A DNA stretch of 64,000 nucleotides from Caulobacter vibrioides. GTDB lineage: Bacteria > Pseudomonadota > Alphaproteobacteria > Caulobacterales > Caulobacteraceae. How positions within the stretch are numbered: the stretch's first letter is position 1; every line of letters begins with the position of its first letter. The stretch is from NCBI GenBank assembly GCA_001449105.1, contig LNIY01000150.1, positions 1 through 64,000 on the forward strand, written 5' to 3'. The translations under genes were made by a program, and so were the position numbers. Under the pieces are notes generated by a model. The model searched no databases. It saw nothing but the letters and a program-made list of their open reading frames with translations, and was not told the DNA's origin. Of the stretch, positions 24,764 through 33,920 are shown piece after piece.

Positions 24764-26080
24764 ATGCGCTCGTTCGCTCCGCTGTTCATTCTCGCCGTCG
24801 GCGCGGCCGCCGCCTGGCAGGCCCGCGCGACCGAGATCGCGCCCCGCCCCGTGGTCGAGGGCGTGGCCCAGGCCATCGCCGACAACTACTACGACGCCGC
24901 CAGGGGCGCGGCGGTGGCCTCGCAGCTGCGGGCCGAGGCCGCCAAGGGGACCTATGACCGCCTGACCGACCCGCGCGATCTGGCCACCACGCTGAGCGAG
25001 CGCCTGCGGCCGCTGGACCATCACTTCAACGTCTCGTGGTCGGCCGAACCCGCCGCCGGCCCCCGCCCCTCGACCGGTCCGGCGACCACGGCCGTCCCCG
25101 GTCCGCCGCGCGTCGATCCGATCCGGCGCGCGAACTACGGCCTCCGCCGGGTCGAGATCCTGGGCGGCAACCTCGGCTACATCGACATGCGGATGTTCGC
25201 CCACTTCGAGTTCGGCGAGCCGGACGCCCCGGCCCGCAAGGCCATCGAGGCGGCGCTGCAGATGGTGGCCAACACCGACGCGGTGATCATCGACCTGCGC
25301 GACAACGGCGGCGGATCGCCGGCCATGGTCGGCTACCTGGCCAGCGCCTTCACGCCCAGGGGCGCGGACATCTACAACACCTTCAGGTACCGCGAGGGAA
25401 CCGAGAGCGAGGCCCCCAAGGACTGGTATCCGGCACCCCGCCTGGAGGTGCCGCTCTACGTGCTGACAAGCGGCCGCACCGGCTCGGCGGCCGAGGCCCT
25501 GGCCTACACGCTGAAGAACGCCAGGCGCGCGGTGATCGTCGGCGAGGCCAGCGGCGGCGCGGCCAATCCCGGCGGCCCCGTGCCGGTGGCGGGCGGCTTC
25601 TCGATCTTCGTCTCCAACGGCTCGCCCGTCAGCCCGATCACGGGGACCAACTGGGAAGGCGACGGCGTGCAGCCCGACGTGGCGGTTCCGGCCGCCAAGG
25701 CCCTCGACGCGGCCCGCGCCCTGGCGCTGGAGACCGTGCTGAAGACCGCGACCGGCCCCGCCGCCCAGGACGCCCGCTGGGCGCTGGAAGCGATCCGCGC
25801 CGAGGCCGCCCCGCCGGCGACCAGGCCGCTGGCCGACTATGTGGGAAGCTATGGCGCGGTCGAGATCGTGCAGCTCGACGGGCGCTTGGCCATGAAGCGC
25901 GGCCGCCGGCCGCCGAGCGTGCTGGCGCCGCTGGGCGGCGAGACGTTCACGGTGGCGGGCGAGTCCGGCCGCCGCGTGGTGTTCGAGCGCGACGCCAGGG
26001 GCGCGGTCACGGCCTTCGAAGCGGTCGGCTACGAAGGCGGCGGATCGCGCTTCCGCCGCGAGGCGGGTCCGGCGAGCTAA
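24764..26080 (+). CDS. S41 family peptidase, secreted
   Basis: This 438-residue protein belongs to the S41 (C-terminal processing peptidase/IRBP) family. The ATG at 24764 opens a signal peptide (MRSFAPLFILAVGAAAAWQA). An N-terminal helical domain (VVEGVAQAIADNYYD) precedes the core, and no PDZ domain is evident. The catalytic core holds DAVIIDLRDNGGGSPAMVGYLAS and the serine motif TSGRTGSAAEALAYTLKN near residue 240. The family often degrades cell-wall-linked or secreted peptides. It lies convergent with an outer-membrane protein gene inside the acpS-lepB interval, so it is an addition to a core block. Confidence 0.85.
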   Translation: MRSFAPLFILAVGAAAAWQARATEIAPRPVVEGVAQAIADNYYDAARGAAVASQLRAEAAKGTYDRLTDPRDLATTLSERLRPLDHHFNVSWSAEPAAGPRPSTGPATTAVPGPPRVDPIRRANYGLRRVEILGGNLGYIDMRMFAHFEFGEPDAPARKAIEAALQMVANTDAVIIDLRDNGGGSPAMVGYLASAFTPRGADIYNTFRYREGTESEAPKDWYPAPRLEVPLYVLTSGRTGSAAEALAYTLKNARRAVIVGEASGGAANPGGPVPVAGGFSIFVSNGSPVSPITGTNWEGDGVQPDVAVPAAKALDAARALALETVLKTATGPAAQDARWALEAIRAEAAPPATRPLADYVGSYGAVEIVQLDGRLAMKRGRRPPSVLAPLGGETFTVAGESGRRVVFERDARGAVTAFEAVGYEGGGSRFRREAGPAS

Positions 26081-26122
26081 GCTCTCTCGACCCGTCCCGC
26101 GACGACGCGGATACGCCCGCGA

Positions 26123-27577
26123 TCAGAAGTCGTACTGCAGGCGCGCGCCTAGGCTGGACAGCCCGTGCTTGCGCAGCTTGGCGCTGGAGCCGTCGCCCAG
26201 GGCGACGCCGCTGGCCGGGTTGTCCCCGACCGGCGTGTCGAGCCAGATATGCTCGCGATGATCGGCGGTCAGCGCCAGGCCCCACGCGGGGTTGAAGCGG
26301 TACTCGATCGACGCCGTCGCCCCGGCGACGCCGCGCGACCGGGTCAGGTTCTCGGTGTCCATGCGGCCGGTCGCCAGGCGGCTGTGGAGGTCGAGGCTGA
26401 CCCACCGCACCCCGTAGTCGCCCGAGAGCGACCAGCGCAGCGGCAGGCTGAATATCTGGTCGCCTTCCACGCCCAGGCTGGCGGTCGCCTTGAAGGTCGG
26501 ACCATCGGCCTTGCGCTGCATGCGCGCCAGATAGGCCGCTCCATTGGAACGCCGCCCCGCGATGACCTCGTCCTCGTCGAGCCACCACCAGCCGCTCGAC
26601 ACCGCCGCGCCCGGAACCAGGCGGACCGGACCGACGTCCAGCGCCCGGGAGACCCCGCCGGCCGTCTCGAACAGCGTGTCGACCTGGCGCGTGCTGTCCA
26701 GGTCGATCCGGCTGACCGACACCGAGTCGATCATCGCGACGTTGGTCGTGGCCGGGGTGAAGCGGGCGAAGACGTTGCACGCGCTATTGCCGCAGAAGCC
26801 GAACGTGGACGGCCCGCTGACCTGGTAGCCGCCGCCCGAGAACGGGGCCGCGAGGCTGCCCTTCATCGTGAAGGTCTCGGCCGAGATCGACCCGTTCAGC
26901 CTCCAGCCCGCGGCGTCGAAGCCCGCCGGGCGGTACTCCACGCCCAGGGCCTGGCGGCTGGACCAGGCGTCGATCGACTGCCGGACGGGCGCGCCGGTGT
27001 TGCGCGCCGTCTGCTGCACGTTGACGATCCCGCCCAGCGGCAGGGCCAGGGCGGTGGGGATGTCGAGCAAGGTGGGCCCGCCCGGCCCGATGACGATCCG
27101 GTTGACGTCGTCGCGCAGGATGACGCTCTGGAGTTCGGTCTTCACGCGGTCGCGCTGGTCGAGATCCAGCTCGCCGATCTGCGAGGTGAAGGAAAGACGG
27201 AAGCGACGAGGCTCCGCCGTCGCCAGGGGCTCGGGCCGAGCCGTCGAAGCCGGGGCTGGAATCGCGGCCGGCGCCGGAGCCAGCGCGACGGCCGCGCCGG
27301 GCGACGCGGCGGCCTCGCCGCAGGCGCCCGTCGCGACCTTGGCCCGCCATTGCTCGGCCTGGGCCCTCAGCGCCTTGTAGCGGCTCCATTCGACGTCGCC
27401 CGCCGAACCCACGGCGCCGCGGCGGGCGGCGCTTTCGACCGCCTCGTGCGCCGACTTCATCGCCGCGAACGCCTGATCCTCGAGCCGATCGATCTCGGCT
27501 CTGGCCTGGACCTCGCAAGCGTCGGAAGCCTGCGGCGCGGCCGCCATGGCCAAGCCGAACGCGGTCACCAAAAACAT
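26123..27577 (-). CDS. Predicted outer-membrane beta-barrel protein
   Basis: This 484-residue protein has a signal peptide (MFLVTAFGLAMAAAPQA). A short helical N-terminal part (about 20-70, charged, possibly coiled coil) and a Pro/Ala linker follow. From about 120 it is rich in alternating beta strands, and it ends in LGARLQYDF. The terminal phenylalanine is a BAM-recognition signature of outer-membrane barrels. Two cysteines (CGNSAC) may form a loop disulfide. I do not recognise a family. It is convergent with the S41 peptidase gene (42 bases between stops). Confidence 0.65.
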   Translation of the reverse strand: MFLVTAFGLAMAAAPQASDACEVQARAEIDRLEDQAFAAMKSAHEAVESAARRGAVGSAGDVEWSRYKALRAQAEQWRAKVATGACGEAAASPGAAVALAPAPAAIPAPASTARPEPLATAEPRRFRLSFTSQIGELDLDQRDRVKTELQSVILRDDVNRIVIGPGGPTLLDIPTALALPLGGIVNVQQTARNTGAPVRQSIDAWSSRQALGVEYRPAGFDAAGWRLNGSISAETFTMKGSLAAPFSGGGYQVSGPSTFGFCGNSACNVFARFTPATTNVAMIDSVSVSRIDLDSTRQVDTLFETAGGVSRALDVGPVRLVPGAAVSSGWWWLDEDEVIAGRRSNGAAYLARMQRKADGPTFKATASLGVEGDQIFSLPLRWSLSGDYGVRWVSLDLHSRLATGRMDTENLTRSRGVAGATASIEYRFNPAWGLALTADHREHIWLDTPVGDNPASGVALGDGSSAKLRKHGLSSLGARLQYDF

Positions 27578-27670
27578 CGCTGCCCCTTCATCGCCCCGTT
27601 GGGAAACCGAAGACACCTATGCTGGTGATCACTCGGCCGCGCAACCCGAAGCGGACCCGGGACGAGGTCG

Positions 27671-28069
27671 TCAGCCCGGCACGGCCTCGATGATGACGAA
27701 GGCCTGGGCGTAGGGGTGGTCGTCGGTCAGCGACAGGTGGATCACCGGGACCATGCCTTCGGGGATCAACTGTGCCAGCTTGGCGGCCGCGCCGCCGGTC
27801 AGGGACATGGTCGGCTTGCCCGACGGCAGGTTCACCACGCCCATGTCGCCCAGGTGCACGCCCTGCTTGAGGCCGGTGCCGAGGGCCTTGGAGCAGGCCT
27901 CCTTGGCGGCGAAGCGCTTGGCGTAGCTGGAGGCGCGGTCGGGCTTGCGTTCGGACCGCTTGCGCTCGATCTCGGTGAAGACCTTGTTGGTGAAGCGCTC
28001 GCCGAAGCGTTCGAGCGTCTTCTCGATGCGGCGGATGTCGCTGAGGTCCGAACCGATGCCGATGATCAT
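27671..28069 (-). CDS. acpS: Holo-(acyl carrier protein) synthase
   Basis: AcpS attaches 4'-phosphopantetheine from CoA to ACP for fatty-acid synthesis. The protein has 132 residues from [20 protein letters not shown]. The metal-binding aspartate is D8, and the second signature is [15 protein letters not shown] with its glutamate. [18 protein letters not shown] closes the fold. The start codon overlaps the pdxJ stop by one base (TGATG), showing translational coupling in a pyrE-pdxJ-acpS unit. Confidence 0.95.
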   Translation of the reverse strand: MIIGIGSDLSDIRRIEKTLERFGERFTNKVFTEIERKRSERKPDRASSYAKRFAAKEACSKALGTGLKQGVHLGDMGVVNLPSGKPTMSLTGGAAAKLAQLIPEGMVPVIHLSLTDDHPYAQAFVIIEAVPG

Positions 28070-28821
28070 CAGGCCTGCTCCAGCCGCGCCGCGTCCATCA
28101 GCGTCCGCATCCTCAGGATCGCCTGGGGCAGCCCCACGAAGATGGCCTCGCCGATCAGGAAGTGGCCGATGTTCAGCTCGACGATCTGCGGGATGGCGGC
28201 CACCGGCTTGACGGTGGCGTAGTCGATGCCGTGGCCCGCATGGACCTCCAGCCCCAGCGAGGCGGCGAAGGCCGCGCCCGACTTCAGGCGCTCGAGAATG
28301 GCGGCGGCCCGCTCGGTCTCGCCCGCGCGGGCGGCGTCGCAATAGGCGCCGGTGTGCAGTTCCACCACCTGGGCCCCGACGTCGGCCGAGGCCTGGATCT
28401 GGGCGCGGTCGGGCTCGATGAACAGCGACACCCGCGCGCCAACGGTGCGCAGGCGGGCGGTCGCGTCGGCGATGCGGTTGGCGCCCTTCACGACGTCGAG
28501 ACCGCCTTCGGTCGTCACCTCCTCGCGTCGCTCGGGCACCAGGCAGGCGGCGTGCGGCCGGGCGCCCATGGCGATGCCGACCATCTCGTCGGTGACCGCC
28601 ATCTCAAAGTTCAGCGGCTTGCCGCGCTTGAGGCAGAGGTCGGTCAGGACGGCGATGTCGGCGTCGCTGATGTGGCGGCGGTCCTCGCGCAGGTGCGCGG
28701 TGATGCCGTCGGCGCCGGCCGCCAGGGCCAGCTCGGCGGCGCGCACCGGTTCCGGATAGCTCGACCCGCGCGCGTTGCGGATCGTGGCCACGTGGTCGAT
28801 GTTGACGCCGAGCCGGAGCAT
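28069..28821 (-). CDS. pdxJ: Pyridoxine 5'-phosphate synthase
   Basis: PdxJ joins 1-deoxyxylulose 5-phosphate and aminoacetone phosphate to make pyridoxine 5'-phosphate. The protein has 250 residues. Diagnostic segments are [39 protein letters not shown] and [12 protein letters not shown], which give the TIM-barrel active-site histidines and glutamate. It follows pyrE by five bases and overlaps acpS by one base. Confidence 0.96.
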   Translation of the reverse strand: MLRLGVNIDHVATIRNARGSSYPEPVRAAELALAAGADGITAHLREDRRHISDADIAVLTDLCLKRGKPLNFEMAVTDEMVGIAMGARPHAACLVPERREEVTTEGGLDVVKGANRIADATARLRTVGARVSLFIEPDRAQIQASADVGAQVVELHTGAYCDAARAGETERAAAILERLKSGAAFAASLGLEVHAGHGIDYATVKPVAAIPQIVELNIGHFLIGEAIFVGLPQAILRMRTLMDAARLEQA

Positions 28822-28826
28822 GGGGC

Positions 28827-29411
28827 TCAGCCCTTCAGCCGGCGGCTGCCCGGATCCTCAATCGGGATCGCGGCCAGCTCTGGCGGCAGAGCGTCGGCCG
28901 GATAGGCCGGGACTTCGAGGCTGGCCAGCGCGATCAGCGGCACGCCGACATCGGCCTTGCCGCCCGAACGGTCGACGATGCAGGCCGCGGCCACGACGTC
29001 GCCGCCGGCGTCCTTGATCGCCTGGATGCATTCGCGCGACGACAGGCCGGTGGTGACGATGTCCTCGACCATCACGACCTTCTGGCCGGGCTCCAGGTGG
29101 AAGCCGCGACGGAACTTGAAGCCGCCGCCCTCGCGCTCGACGTAGATCGACGGCACGTTCAGATGACGGGCGGTCTCGTAGCCGGGGATGATACCGCCGA
29201 CGGCGGGCGAAACCGCCACGTCGACATGGCCCACCGTGGCCACGATCTTGTCGGCCAGGGCCTTGCAGAGCCGCTCGCAGCGCTCGGGGCGCATGAACAC
29301 CAGGTTCTTCTGCAGGAAGACCGGGCTGTGCAGGCCGCTGGAGAGCACGAAGTGGCCTTCGCGCAGGGCGCCGGCGGCGCGGAATTCGTCGAGGACGTCG
29401 TCGTTGGTCAT
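28827..29411 (-). CDS. pyrE: Orotate phosphoribosyltransferase
   Basis: PyrE converts orotate and PRPP to orotidine 5'-phosphate in pyrimidine synthesis. The protein has 194 residues. The PRPP-binding motif is [14 protein letters not shown] near 112-125, and [12 protein letters not shown] and [15 protein letters not shown] are typical of the long-form bacterial PyrE. It heads the pyrE-pdxJ-acpS unit. Confidence 0.95.
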   Translation of the reverse strand: MTNDDVLDEFRAAGALREGHFVLSSGLHSPVFLQKNLVFMRPERCERLCKALADKIVATVGHVDVAVSPAVGGIIPGYETARHLNVPSIYVEREGGGFKFRRGFHLEPGQKVVMVEDIVTTGLSSRECIQAIKDAGGDVVAAACIVDRSGGKADVGVPLIALASLEVPAYPADALPPELAAIPIEDPGSRRLKG

Positions 29412-29441
29412 GAGGCGTGGATATAGACCAGCCCGGCGAGT

Positions 29442-29747
29442 CTACAAACCGCTCAACAGGCCAGGTAGATCGCGAGCGCCATGCAGGACCCGGACGATCA
29501 GCGGCGGCCGCCGGTCGGCGTTGTAGACCAGCAGATAAGGAAAGCCGCGAACCACCAGGAAACGATGCGGCGCGGCGGCTATCTCCTGGCGCTCGCCCCC
29601 GCAGTTCGGTTGCTCGAAGATGAGCCTGGCCGCATCCAGTACGGCGCGACGAAATCCCGTCGCGGCCGAAGGGCGGTCTGCGCGGATCCAGGCCTCGGCC
29701 TCGACAAGGTCCAGGCGGGCCAGGGGCGAAAAGGCCGCTTGGCTCAA
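29442..29747 (-). CDS. parE: ParE/RelE-superfamily toxin
   Basis: This 101-residue protein has the type II ParE-like toxin pattern: FSPLARLDLVEAEAWI at the start, RRAVLDAARLIFEQPNCGGER in the middle, and RFLVVRGFPYLLVYNADR followed by IVRVLHGARD. ParE toxins poison DNA gyrase, while RelE relatives cut mRNA on ribosomes. The ending VLHGARD is ParE-like. Its start overlaps the antitoxin stop by four bases. Confidence 0.87.
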   Translation of the reverse strand: MSQAAFSPLARLDLVEAEAWIRADRPSAATGFRRAVLDAARLIFEQPNCGGERQEIAAAPHRFLVVRGFPYLLVYNADRRPPLIVRVLHGARDLPGLLSGL

Positions 29748-29989
29748 GCGCCGGCGCGCTCCGCATCGATCTGCGCGAAAATCTCCTCGGCGGTGAACGT
29801 CCCTTCCCGGTCCGCTTGCGCCGTGGCCTCGACCAGCATGGCGTTGAACTCGACGCGCTGACGCTCGGCGTCTCGCATCAGACGCAGCGCCGAGCGCACC
29901 ACCTCATCGACGGTGCTGTAACGCCCCGCCTCGACGCAGTCGCGCGCGAACCGTTCGAGATCGTCGGTCAACTGGATACTGGTCGCCAT
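29744..29989 (-). CDS. parD: ParD-type antitoxin
   Basis: This 81-residue protein starts with a ribbon-helix-helix DNA-binding region (TSIQLTDDLERFARDCVEAG RYS, then TVDEVVRSALRLMRDAE) and ends in an acidic toxin-binding tail. It should neutralise the ParE-like protein encoded next to it and repress its own promoter. The two genes overlap by four bases. The pair sits between pyrE and a divergent NUDIX gene. Confidence 0.87.
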   Translation of the reverse strand: MATSIQLTDDLERFARDCVEAGRYSTVDEVVRSALRLMRDAERQRVEFNAMLVEATAQADREGTFTAEEIFAQIDAERAGA

Positions 29990-30059
29990 CGTCGGCCTCG
30001 CGCCAGGGGATCACCCGAAAGTGCGCCCTGAACCGCCAGGCATCAAGTACACAGCCGCC

Positions 30060-30470
30060 ATGAACGACTCCCCTCCCCGTCCCCGCGTCGGCTGCGGCGC
30101 GGCCATCATCGACGCCCAGGGCCGCATCCTGCTGGTCCAGCGCCGTCGCATGCCAGAGGCCGGCCATTGGGGCCAGCCGGGCGGCAAGCTCGACTGGGGC
30201 GAGCCTGGCCGGACCTGCGCCGAACGCGAGATCCTCGAGGAGTTGGGGATCAAGGTCGTCGCCGGCCCGGTGCTGGCGGTGACCGACATGATCACCGCCG
30301 ACAGCCACTGGCTGGCCGTCACCTACCGCGCCGACGGCTGCGAGGGCGAGCCCGTGATCCAGGAGCCGGAGGCCATCGCCGACTGGGGCTGGTTCGCGCT
30401 GGACGCCCTGCCCGCGCCCCTGACCCAGGCCACGCGGGATGCGGTGGCGGCCCTGCGCGGCGCGAACTGA
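30060..30470 (+). CDS. NUDIX hydrolase
   Basis: This 136-residue enzyme hydrolyses a nucleoside-diphosphate-linked substrate. The NUDIX box GGKLDWGEPGRTCAEREI-LEELG spans about residues 39-61 and keeps the metal-binding REx2EE. The ATG at 30060 comes after a short leader, divergent from parDE. The layout resembles ADP-ribose or dNTP pyrophosphatases, but the substrate cannot be assigned. Confidence 0.9.
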   Translation: MNDSPPRPRVGCGAAIIDAQGRILLVQRRRMPEAGHWGQPGGKLDWGEPGRTCAEREILEELGIKVVAGPVLAVTDMITADSHWLAVTYRADGCEGEPVIQEPEAIADWGWFALDALPAPLTQATRDAVAALRGAN

Positions 30471-30488
30471 ACTTTTTTCGGCAGGCCG

Positions 30489-30515
30489 CGTCACATGCGC
30501 GACCCTGACCTCGTC
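30489..30515 (+). promoter_or_regulatory. ECF41-type promoter
   Basis: CGTCACA (30489-30495) and CGTC (30512-30515) are separated by exactly 16 bases. The published ECF41 sigma-factor promoter is TGTCACA, 16 bases, CGTC, so only one position differs. It lies 33 bases before the start of an AhpD/carboxymuconolactone-decarboxylase gene, the class of gene known to be controlled by ECF41. Confidence 0.7.
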
Positions 30516-30548
30516 ATGACGGCGCAACCCTCTCAAAGGAGACCCGCC

Positions 30549-31001
30549 ATGACCGCCAAGCTCGATCCCTTCGCCGCCGCTCCCGCCGTGATGAAGTCGT
30601 GGTTCACCGCCTCGACCGTGATCGCCGCCAGCCTGGAGCCGAGCCTGATCGAACTGGTCAAGATCCGCGCCTCGCAGATCAACGCCTGCGCCAACTGTAT
30701 CAACATGCACACGGTGGAAGCCCGCGCCCAGGGCGAGACCGAACAGCGCATCTACCTGCTGTCGGCCTGGCGCGAGGCGCCCTGCTACACGCCCCGCGAA
30801 CGCGCCGCCCTGGCCTGGACGGAAGCCCTGACCCGCCTGTCGGAAGGCCACACGCAGGAAGCCGCCCACGCCGATCTGGCGGCGCAGTTCACGCAGGAAG
30901 AACAGGTCAAGCTGACCCTGATGATCAACGTCATCAACGGCTGGAACCGTCTGGCCGTCGGCTTTGGCCTCTGGATCGAGCAGCCGGCGAAGGCGGCTTG
31001 A
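30549..31001 (+). CDS. Carboxymuconolactone decarboxylase/AhpD-like protein
   Basis: This 150-residue all-helical protein has the AhpD-like redox motif CANC in INACANCINMHTVEA (about residues 40-54) with the following histidine, and ends NVINGWNRLAVGFG. Members act as thiol peroxidase partners or small redox enzymes and form trimers or hexamers. An ideal ribosome site (AAAGGAG) precedes the ATG at 30549. Its promoter matches ECF41 sigma factors, which usually lie next to such genes. No sigma-factor gene is in this window. Confidence 0.9.
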   Translation: MTAKLDPFAAAPAVMKSWFTASTVIAASLEPSLIELVKIRASQINACANCINMHTVEARAQGETEQRIYLLSAWREAPCYTPRERAALAWTEALTRLSEGHTQEAAHADLAAQFTQEEQVKLTLMINVINGWNRLAVGFGLWIEQPAKAA

Positions 31002-31010
31002 ACGCCCCCT

Positions 31011-31035
31011 CCCTCTCCCTATGGGAGAGGGTTTT
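31011..31035 (+). terminator. Rho-independent terminator
   Basis: A nine-bp stem (CCCTCTCCC with GGGAGAGGG) with a three-base loop is followed by TTTT. It ends at the stop codon of the convergent rsh gene. Confidence 0.75.
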
Positions 31036-33386
31036 CACCCCCGCGTCCGGTCCACCGTCTCGACCGACGGACAGGTGCGCAGCGCCGCCGAGATGTTGGT
31101 CAGGTGCTTGGCGTCGCGCACCTCGACGTCGATGTCGGTGTCGAAGAAATCGCTCTGCCGGTGGTGCATGCGCAGGTTGACGATGTTGCCGCCGGCCTCG
31201 CCGATGATGGTGCAGACCTGACCCAGCACGCCCGGCGCATTGCCGATGGTGGCGTGCAGGCGGGCCAGCGAGACGGTGTCGCGCTCGGCTTCCGGCGTCC
31301 AGTTGAGGTCGCGCCAGAGGTCCTCGCGGTCCTCGTATTCGGCCAGCTTCGGGCAGTCGATGGTGTGGACGTCGAGGCCGCCGTCCTGCTCCTTGGCCCC
31401 ATCCTCGCGCAGGATGCCGACGATGCGGTCGCCCGGCACGGGGCTGCAGCAGTGGGCGAAATGCAGGGAGACGCCGGGGGTCAGTCCGCCGCCGCGCACA
31501 TAGAGCCGCGCGCCCTTGCCGCCCTCGATCTTGCGACGGGCCGTGGCGGCCTCGCGATCGGCGTCGACCATGCCCGGGAACGCCGTCTCCAGAACCTGGC
31601 TGGGCGTCACGCGGCCGCGGCCGATGGCGTCGAACAGCGCCTCCTCGCTTTCCAGCGCGAAGCGTTCGAGGATCGGACGCAGCGACACGTCCTTGAGGTT
31701 CTTGCCGGCGCGCTCGAAGGTCTGCTCGACCGACACGCGGCCCAGGCGCAGGAACTCTTCCTTCTCGGTCTGACGGATGTGACGGCGGATGGCCGAGCGA
31801 GCCCGGCCCGTCACCGTCAGCGAACGCCAGTCCGGCGGCACGACGGGCTTGGAGCCGCGGATCACCTCGACCACGTCGCCGTTGGTCAGGATGGTGCGCA
31901 AGGGCTTCAGCTCGCCGTTGATCTTCACGCCGATGCAGGTGTCGCCGACGCTGGTGTGGACGGCGTAGGCGAAGTCGAGCGGCATGGCCCCGCGCGGCAG
32001 GCTGACCAGCTTGCCCTTGGGGGTGAAGACGAACACCTGGTCGAGGAACATCTCGAGCTTGGCGTGCTCGACCAGCTCCTCGCTGTCGCCGCCGTGCTCC
32101 AGCACCTGGACCAGCTGGCGCAGGTTGGCCAGCGGGTCGCGGCCGCCGGCGGCCTCCATGCCTTCGAGGTCGAGGCCGTAGGAGGCGTCCTTGTAGCGGA
32201 AGTGGGCGGCGACACCCTCTTCGTTCACCCGGTCCATCGACTCGGTGCGGATCTGCATCTCGATGCGCATGCCGCGCGGCCCCACCACGGTGGTGTGCAG
32301 CGAGCGGTAGTTGTTGCGCTTGGGCGTCGAGATGAAGTCCTTGAAGCGGTCGGGCACGCTGGACCAGGCCCGGTGCACCACGCCCAGGGCGCGGTAGCAG
32401 TCCTCCTCGCTGTCGACGATCACGCGGAACGCATAGATGTCGGACATCTGCGAGAAGCCGATCGACTTGCGCTGCAGCTTGCGCCAGATCGAGTAAGGGG
32501 CCTTTTCGCGACCGAACACGCGGGCCGGCAGGTTGGCCGACTCCAGGCGGGCCTGGATCTCCTGGCTGACCAGGGCCACGGCGCCGCCCTGCTCGACGCG
32601 CAGGGCGTCGAGGCGCCGGACGATCGCGTCGCGGGCGACCGGGTTGGTGTGCTGGAAGGACAGCTCCTCCAGCTCGGTGCAGATGCGGTGACAGCCGATG
32701 TTGCGGGCCAGCGGCGCGTAGATGTCGCGCGTCTCGCGGGCGATGCGCTCGCGCTTGGCCTGGTTCTTGATGAAGTGCAGCGTCCGCATGTTGTGCAGAC
32801 GGTCGGCCAGCTTGACCAGGAGGACGCGGACGTCCTTGGAGATGGCCAGGATGAACTTGCGCAGGTTCTCGGCCTGGCGCGTGTGCTCGGCCTGGAGCTC
32901 CAGCTTAGAGAGCTTGGTGACGCCCTCGACCAGTTCGGCGATCTCCTCGCCGAACAGCTTGCCGATCTCCTCCTTGGTGACCGGCGTGTCCTCGATGACG
33001 TCGTGCAGCAGCGCCGTGACGATGGTCGCGGTGTCGAGCCGGTACTCGGTGAGGATGCCCGCCACCTCGATCGGGTGGGCGTAATAGGGGTCGCCGCTGG
33101 CGCGCGTCTGGCTGCCGTGCATGCGCATGGCGAAGACGTAGGCGCGGTTGAGCAGGGCCTCGTCGGCCGTCGGGTCGTAGGCGTGGACCCGCTCGATCAG
33201 CTCGTACTGGCGAAGGAACTTGCGCGGCTTGGGAGCCGGCGGAGCCTCGGGCGCCGGTTGGGCCTGGGGCTCGGACGAAGACGCGCCCGACTCCGCCTCT
33301 GACGAGGCAGCTTCGGGCGCGCGTTCGGACGGAGCGGCGGCGAACGCCGCTTCGATGGCTAGAGGGTCTGCGCCGTCGGGGCTCAG
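31035..33386 (-). CDS. rsh: RelA/SpoT bifunctional (p)ppGpp synthetase/hydrolase, probable CTG start
   Basis: This long-form RSH enzyme makes and degrades the alarmone (p)ppGpp. From a CTG at 33386 it has 783 residues. A disordered Ala/Pro/Glu/Ser tail (1-55) leads into the HD hydrolase domain ([14 protein letters not shown]..., HDVIEDT near 128). The synthetase domain ([13 protein letters not shown]), the TGS domain ([15 protein letters not shown]), a zinc-finger region ([12 protein letters not shown]) and the C-terminal ACT domain follow. The first in-frame ATG is at 33128, which would delete the first conserved helix of the HD domain. No ATG, GTG or TTG lies between there and an in-frame stop at 33581-33579. 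The CTG overlaps the rpoZ stop (CTGA) and has AGGAGG seven bases upstream. Often annotated as spoT or relA. Confidence 0.93.
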   Translation of the reverse strand: MSPDGADPLAIEAAFAAAPSERAPEAASSEAESGASSSEPQAQPAPEAPPAPKPRKFLRQYELIERVHAYDPTADEALLNRAYVFAMRMHGSQTRASGDPYYAHPIEVAGILTEYRLDTATIVTALLHDVIEDTPVTKEEIGKLFGEEIAELVEGVTKLSKLELQAEHTRQAENLRKFILAISKDVRVLLVKLADRLHNMRTLHFIKNQAKRERIARETRDIYAPLARNIGCHRICTELEELSFQHTNPVARDAIVRRLDALRVEQGGAVALVSQEIQARLESANLPARVFGREKAPYSIWRKLQRKSIGFSQMSDIYAFRVIVDSEEDCYRALGVVHRAWSSVPDRFKDFISTPKRNNYRSLHTTVVGPRGMRIEMQIRTESMDRVNEEGVAAHFRYKDASYGLDLEGMEAAGGRDPLANLRQLVQVLEHGGDSEELVEHAKLEMFLDQVFVFTPKGKLVSLPRGAMPLDFAYAVHTSVGDTCIGVKINGELKPLRTILTNGDVVEVIRGSKPVVPPDWRSLTVTGRARSAIRRHIRQTEKEEFLRLGRVSVEQTFERAGKNLKDVSLRPILERFALESEEALFDAIGRGRVTPSQVLETAFPGMVDADREAATARRKIEGGKGARLYVRGGGLTPGVSLHFAHCCSPVPGDRIVGILREDGAKEQDGGLDVHTIDCPKLAEYEDREDLWRDLNWTPEAERDTVSLARLHATIGNAPGVLGQVCTIIGEAGGNIVNLRMHHRQSDFFDTDIDVEVRDAKHLTNISAALRTCPSVETVDRTRG

Positions 33387-33742
33387 TACCGCTCCTCCTG
33401 ACCGCCGTCGCGGTCGCTTTGCAGCGCGCGAACGAGTTCCAGTTCGCTCATCTGCATGTGGGTCGGATCGGCCAGCAGGGCGAGGGTTTCGGCCTCTTCC
33501 TCGGCTTCCGAGTGCTCGTCGACGCGCTGCAGCGTGGTGATCAGGTGCTCCTTGAGCCCCTCGTGATCGATCACGTCGTCAGCGATCTCGCGCAGGGCGA
33601 CGACCGGGTTCTTATCGTTGTCGCGGTCGACCATCAGGGCCGCGCCGGCCGAGATGCCGCGGGCGCGGTGCGCCGACAGCAGGACGAGCGCGAAGCGGTT
33701 GGGAACCTTCTCGACGCAATCTTCGACGGTGACGCGGGCCAT
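33383..33742 (-). CDS. rpoZ: RNA polymerase omega subunit
   Basis: Omega is the small assembly subunit of RNA polymerase and part of one ppGpp-binding site. The protein has 119 residues and the family core [30 protein letters not shown], then [11 protein letters not shown]. It is longer than E. coli omega, with an acidic tail. Its stop codon overlaps the proposed CTG start of rsh, and its last codons provide the rsh ribosome site. This couples translation of a ppGpp receptor subunit to the ppGpp enzyme. Confidence 0.96.
   Translation of the reverse strand: MARVTVEDCVEKVPNRFALVLLSAHRARGISAGAALMVDRDNDKNPVVALREIADDVIDHEGLKEHLITTLQRVDEHSEAEEEAETLALLADPTHMQMSELELVRALQSDRDGGQEERY
33394..33399 (-). 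promoter_or_regulatory. Ribosome-binding site that fixes the rsh start
   Basis: On the minus strand AGGAGG lies within the last codons of rpoZ, with seven bases between it and the CTG at 33386-33384. This is a consensus Shine-Dalgarno at optimal spacing, and the only one near the missing rsh N-terminus. Confidence 0.75.
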
Positions 33743-33920
33743 GAATTCCTCGGGCTGACCGTAAGGTCTCTCAAAATAGGGCTCCGTGCGGCGTCACGCA
33801 ACGCCGCTTCGGCTGTAACCCAGCTTTCGCGAGGCGGCGTGTATGCCTTCTCGCTGGAGCAAAGTCCAGCCGGAACAAGGGAAAGGCGCCGCGCCCTTCC
33901 CATCTTCTCGCCTCCCCTCG

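Noticed and set aside
33743-33920. A tRNA or tmRNA gene between rpoZ and the repeat
   Set aside because: Short GC hairpins occur, but there is no T-loop motif (GGTTCGA-type), no acceptor stem with CCA and no tmRNA tag region.
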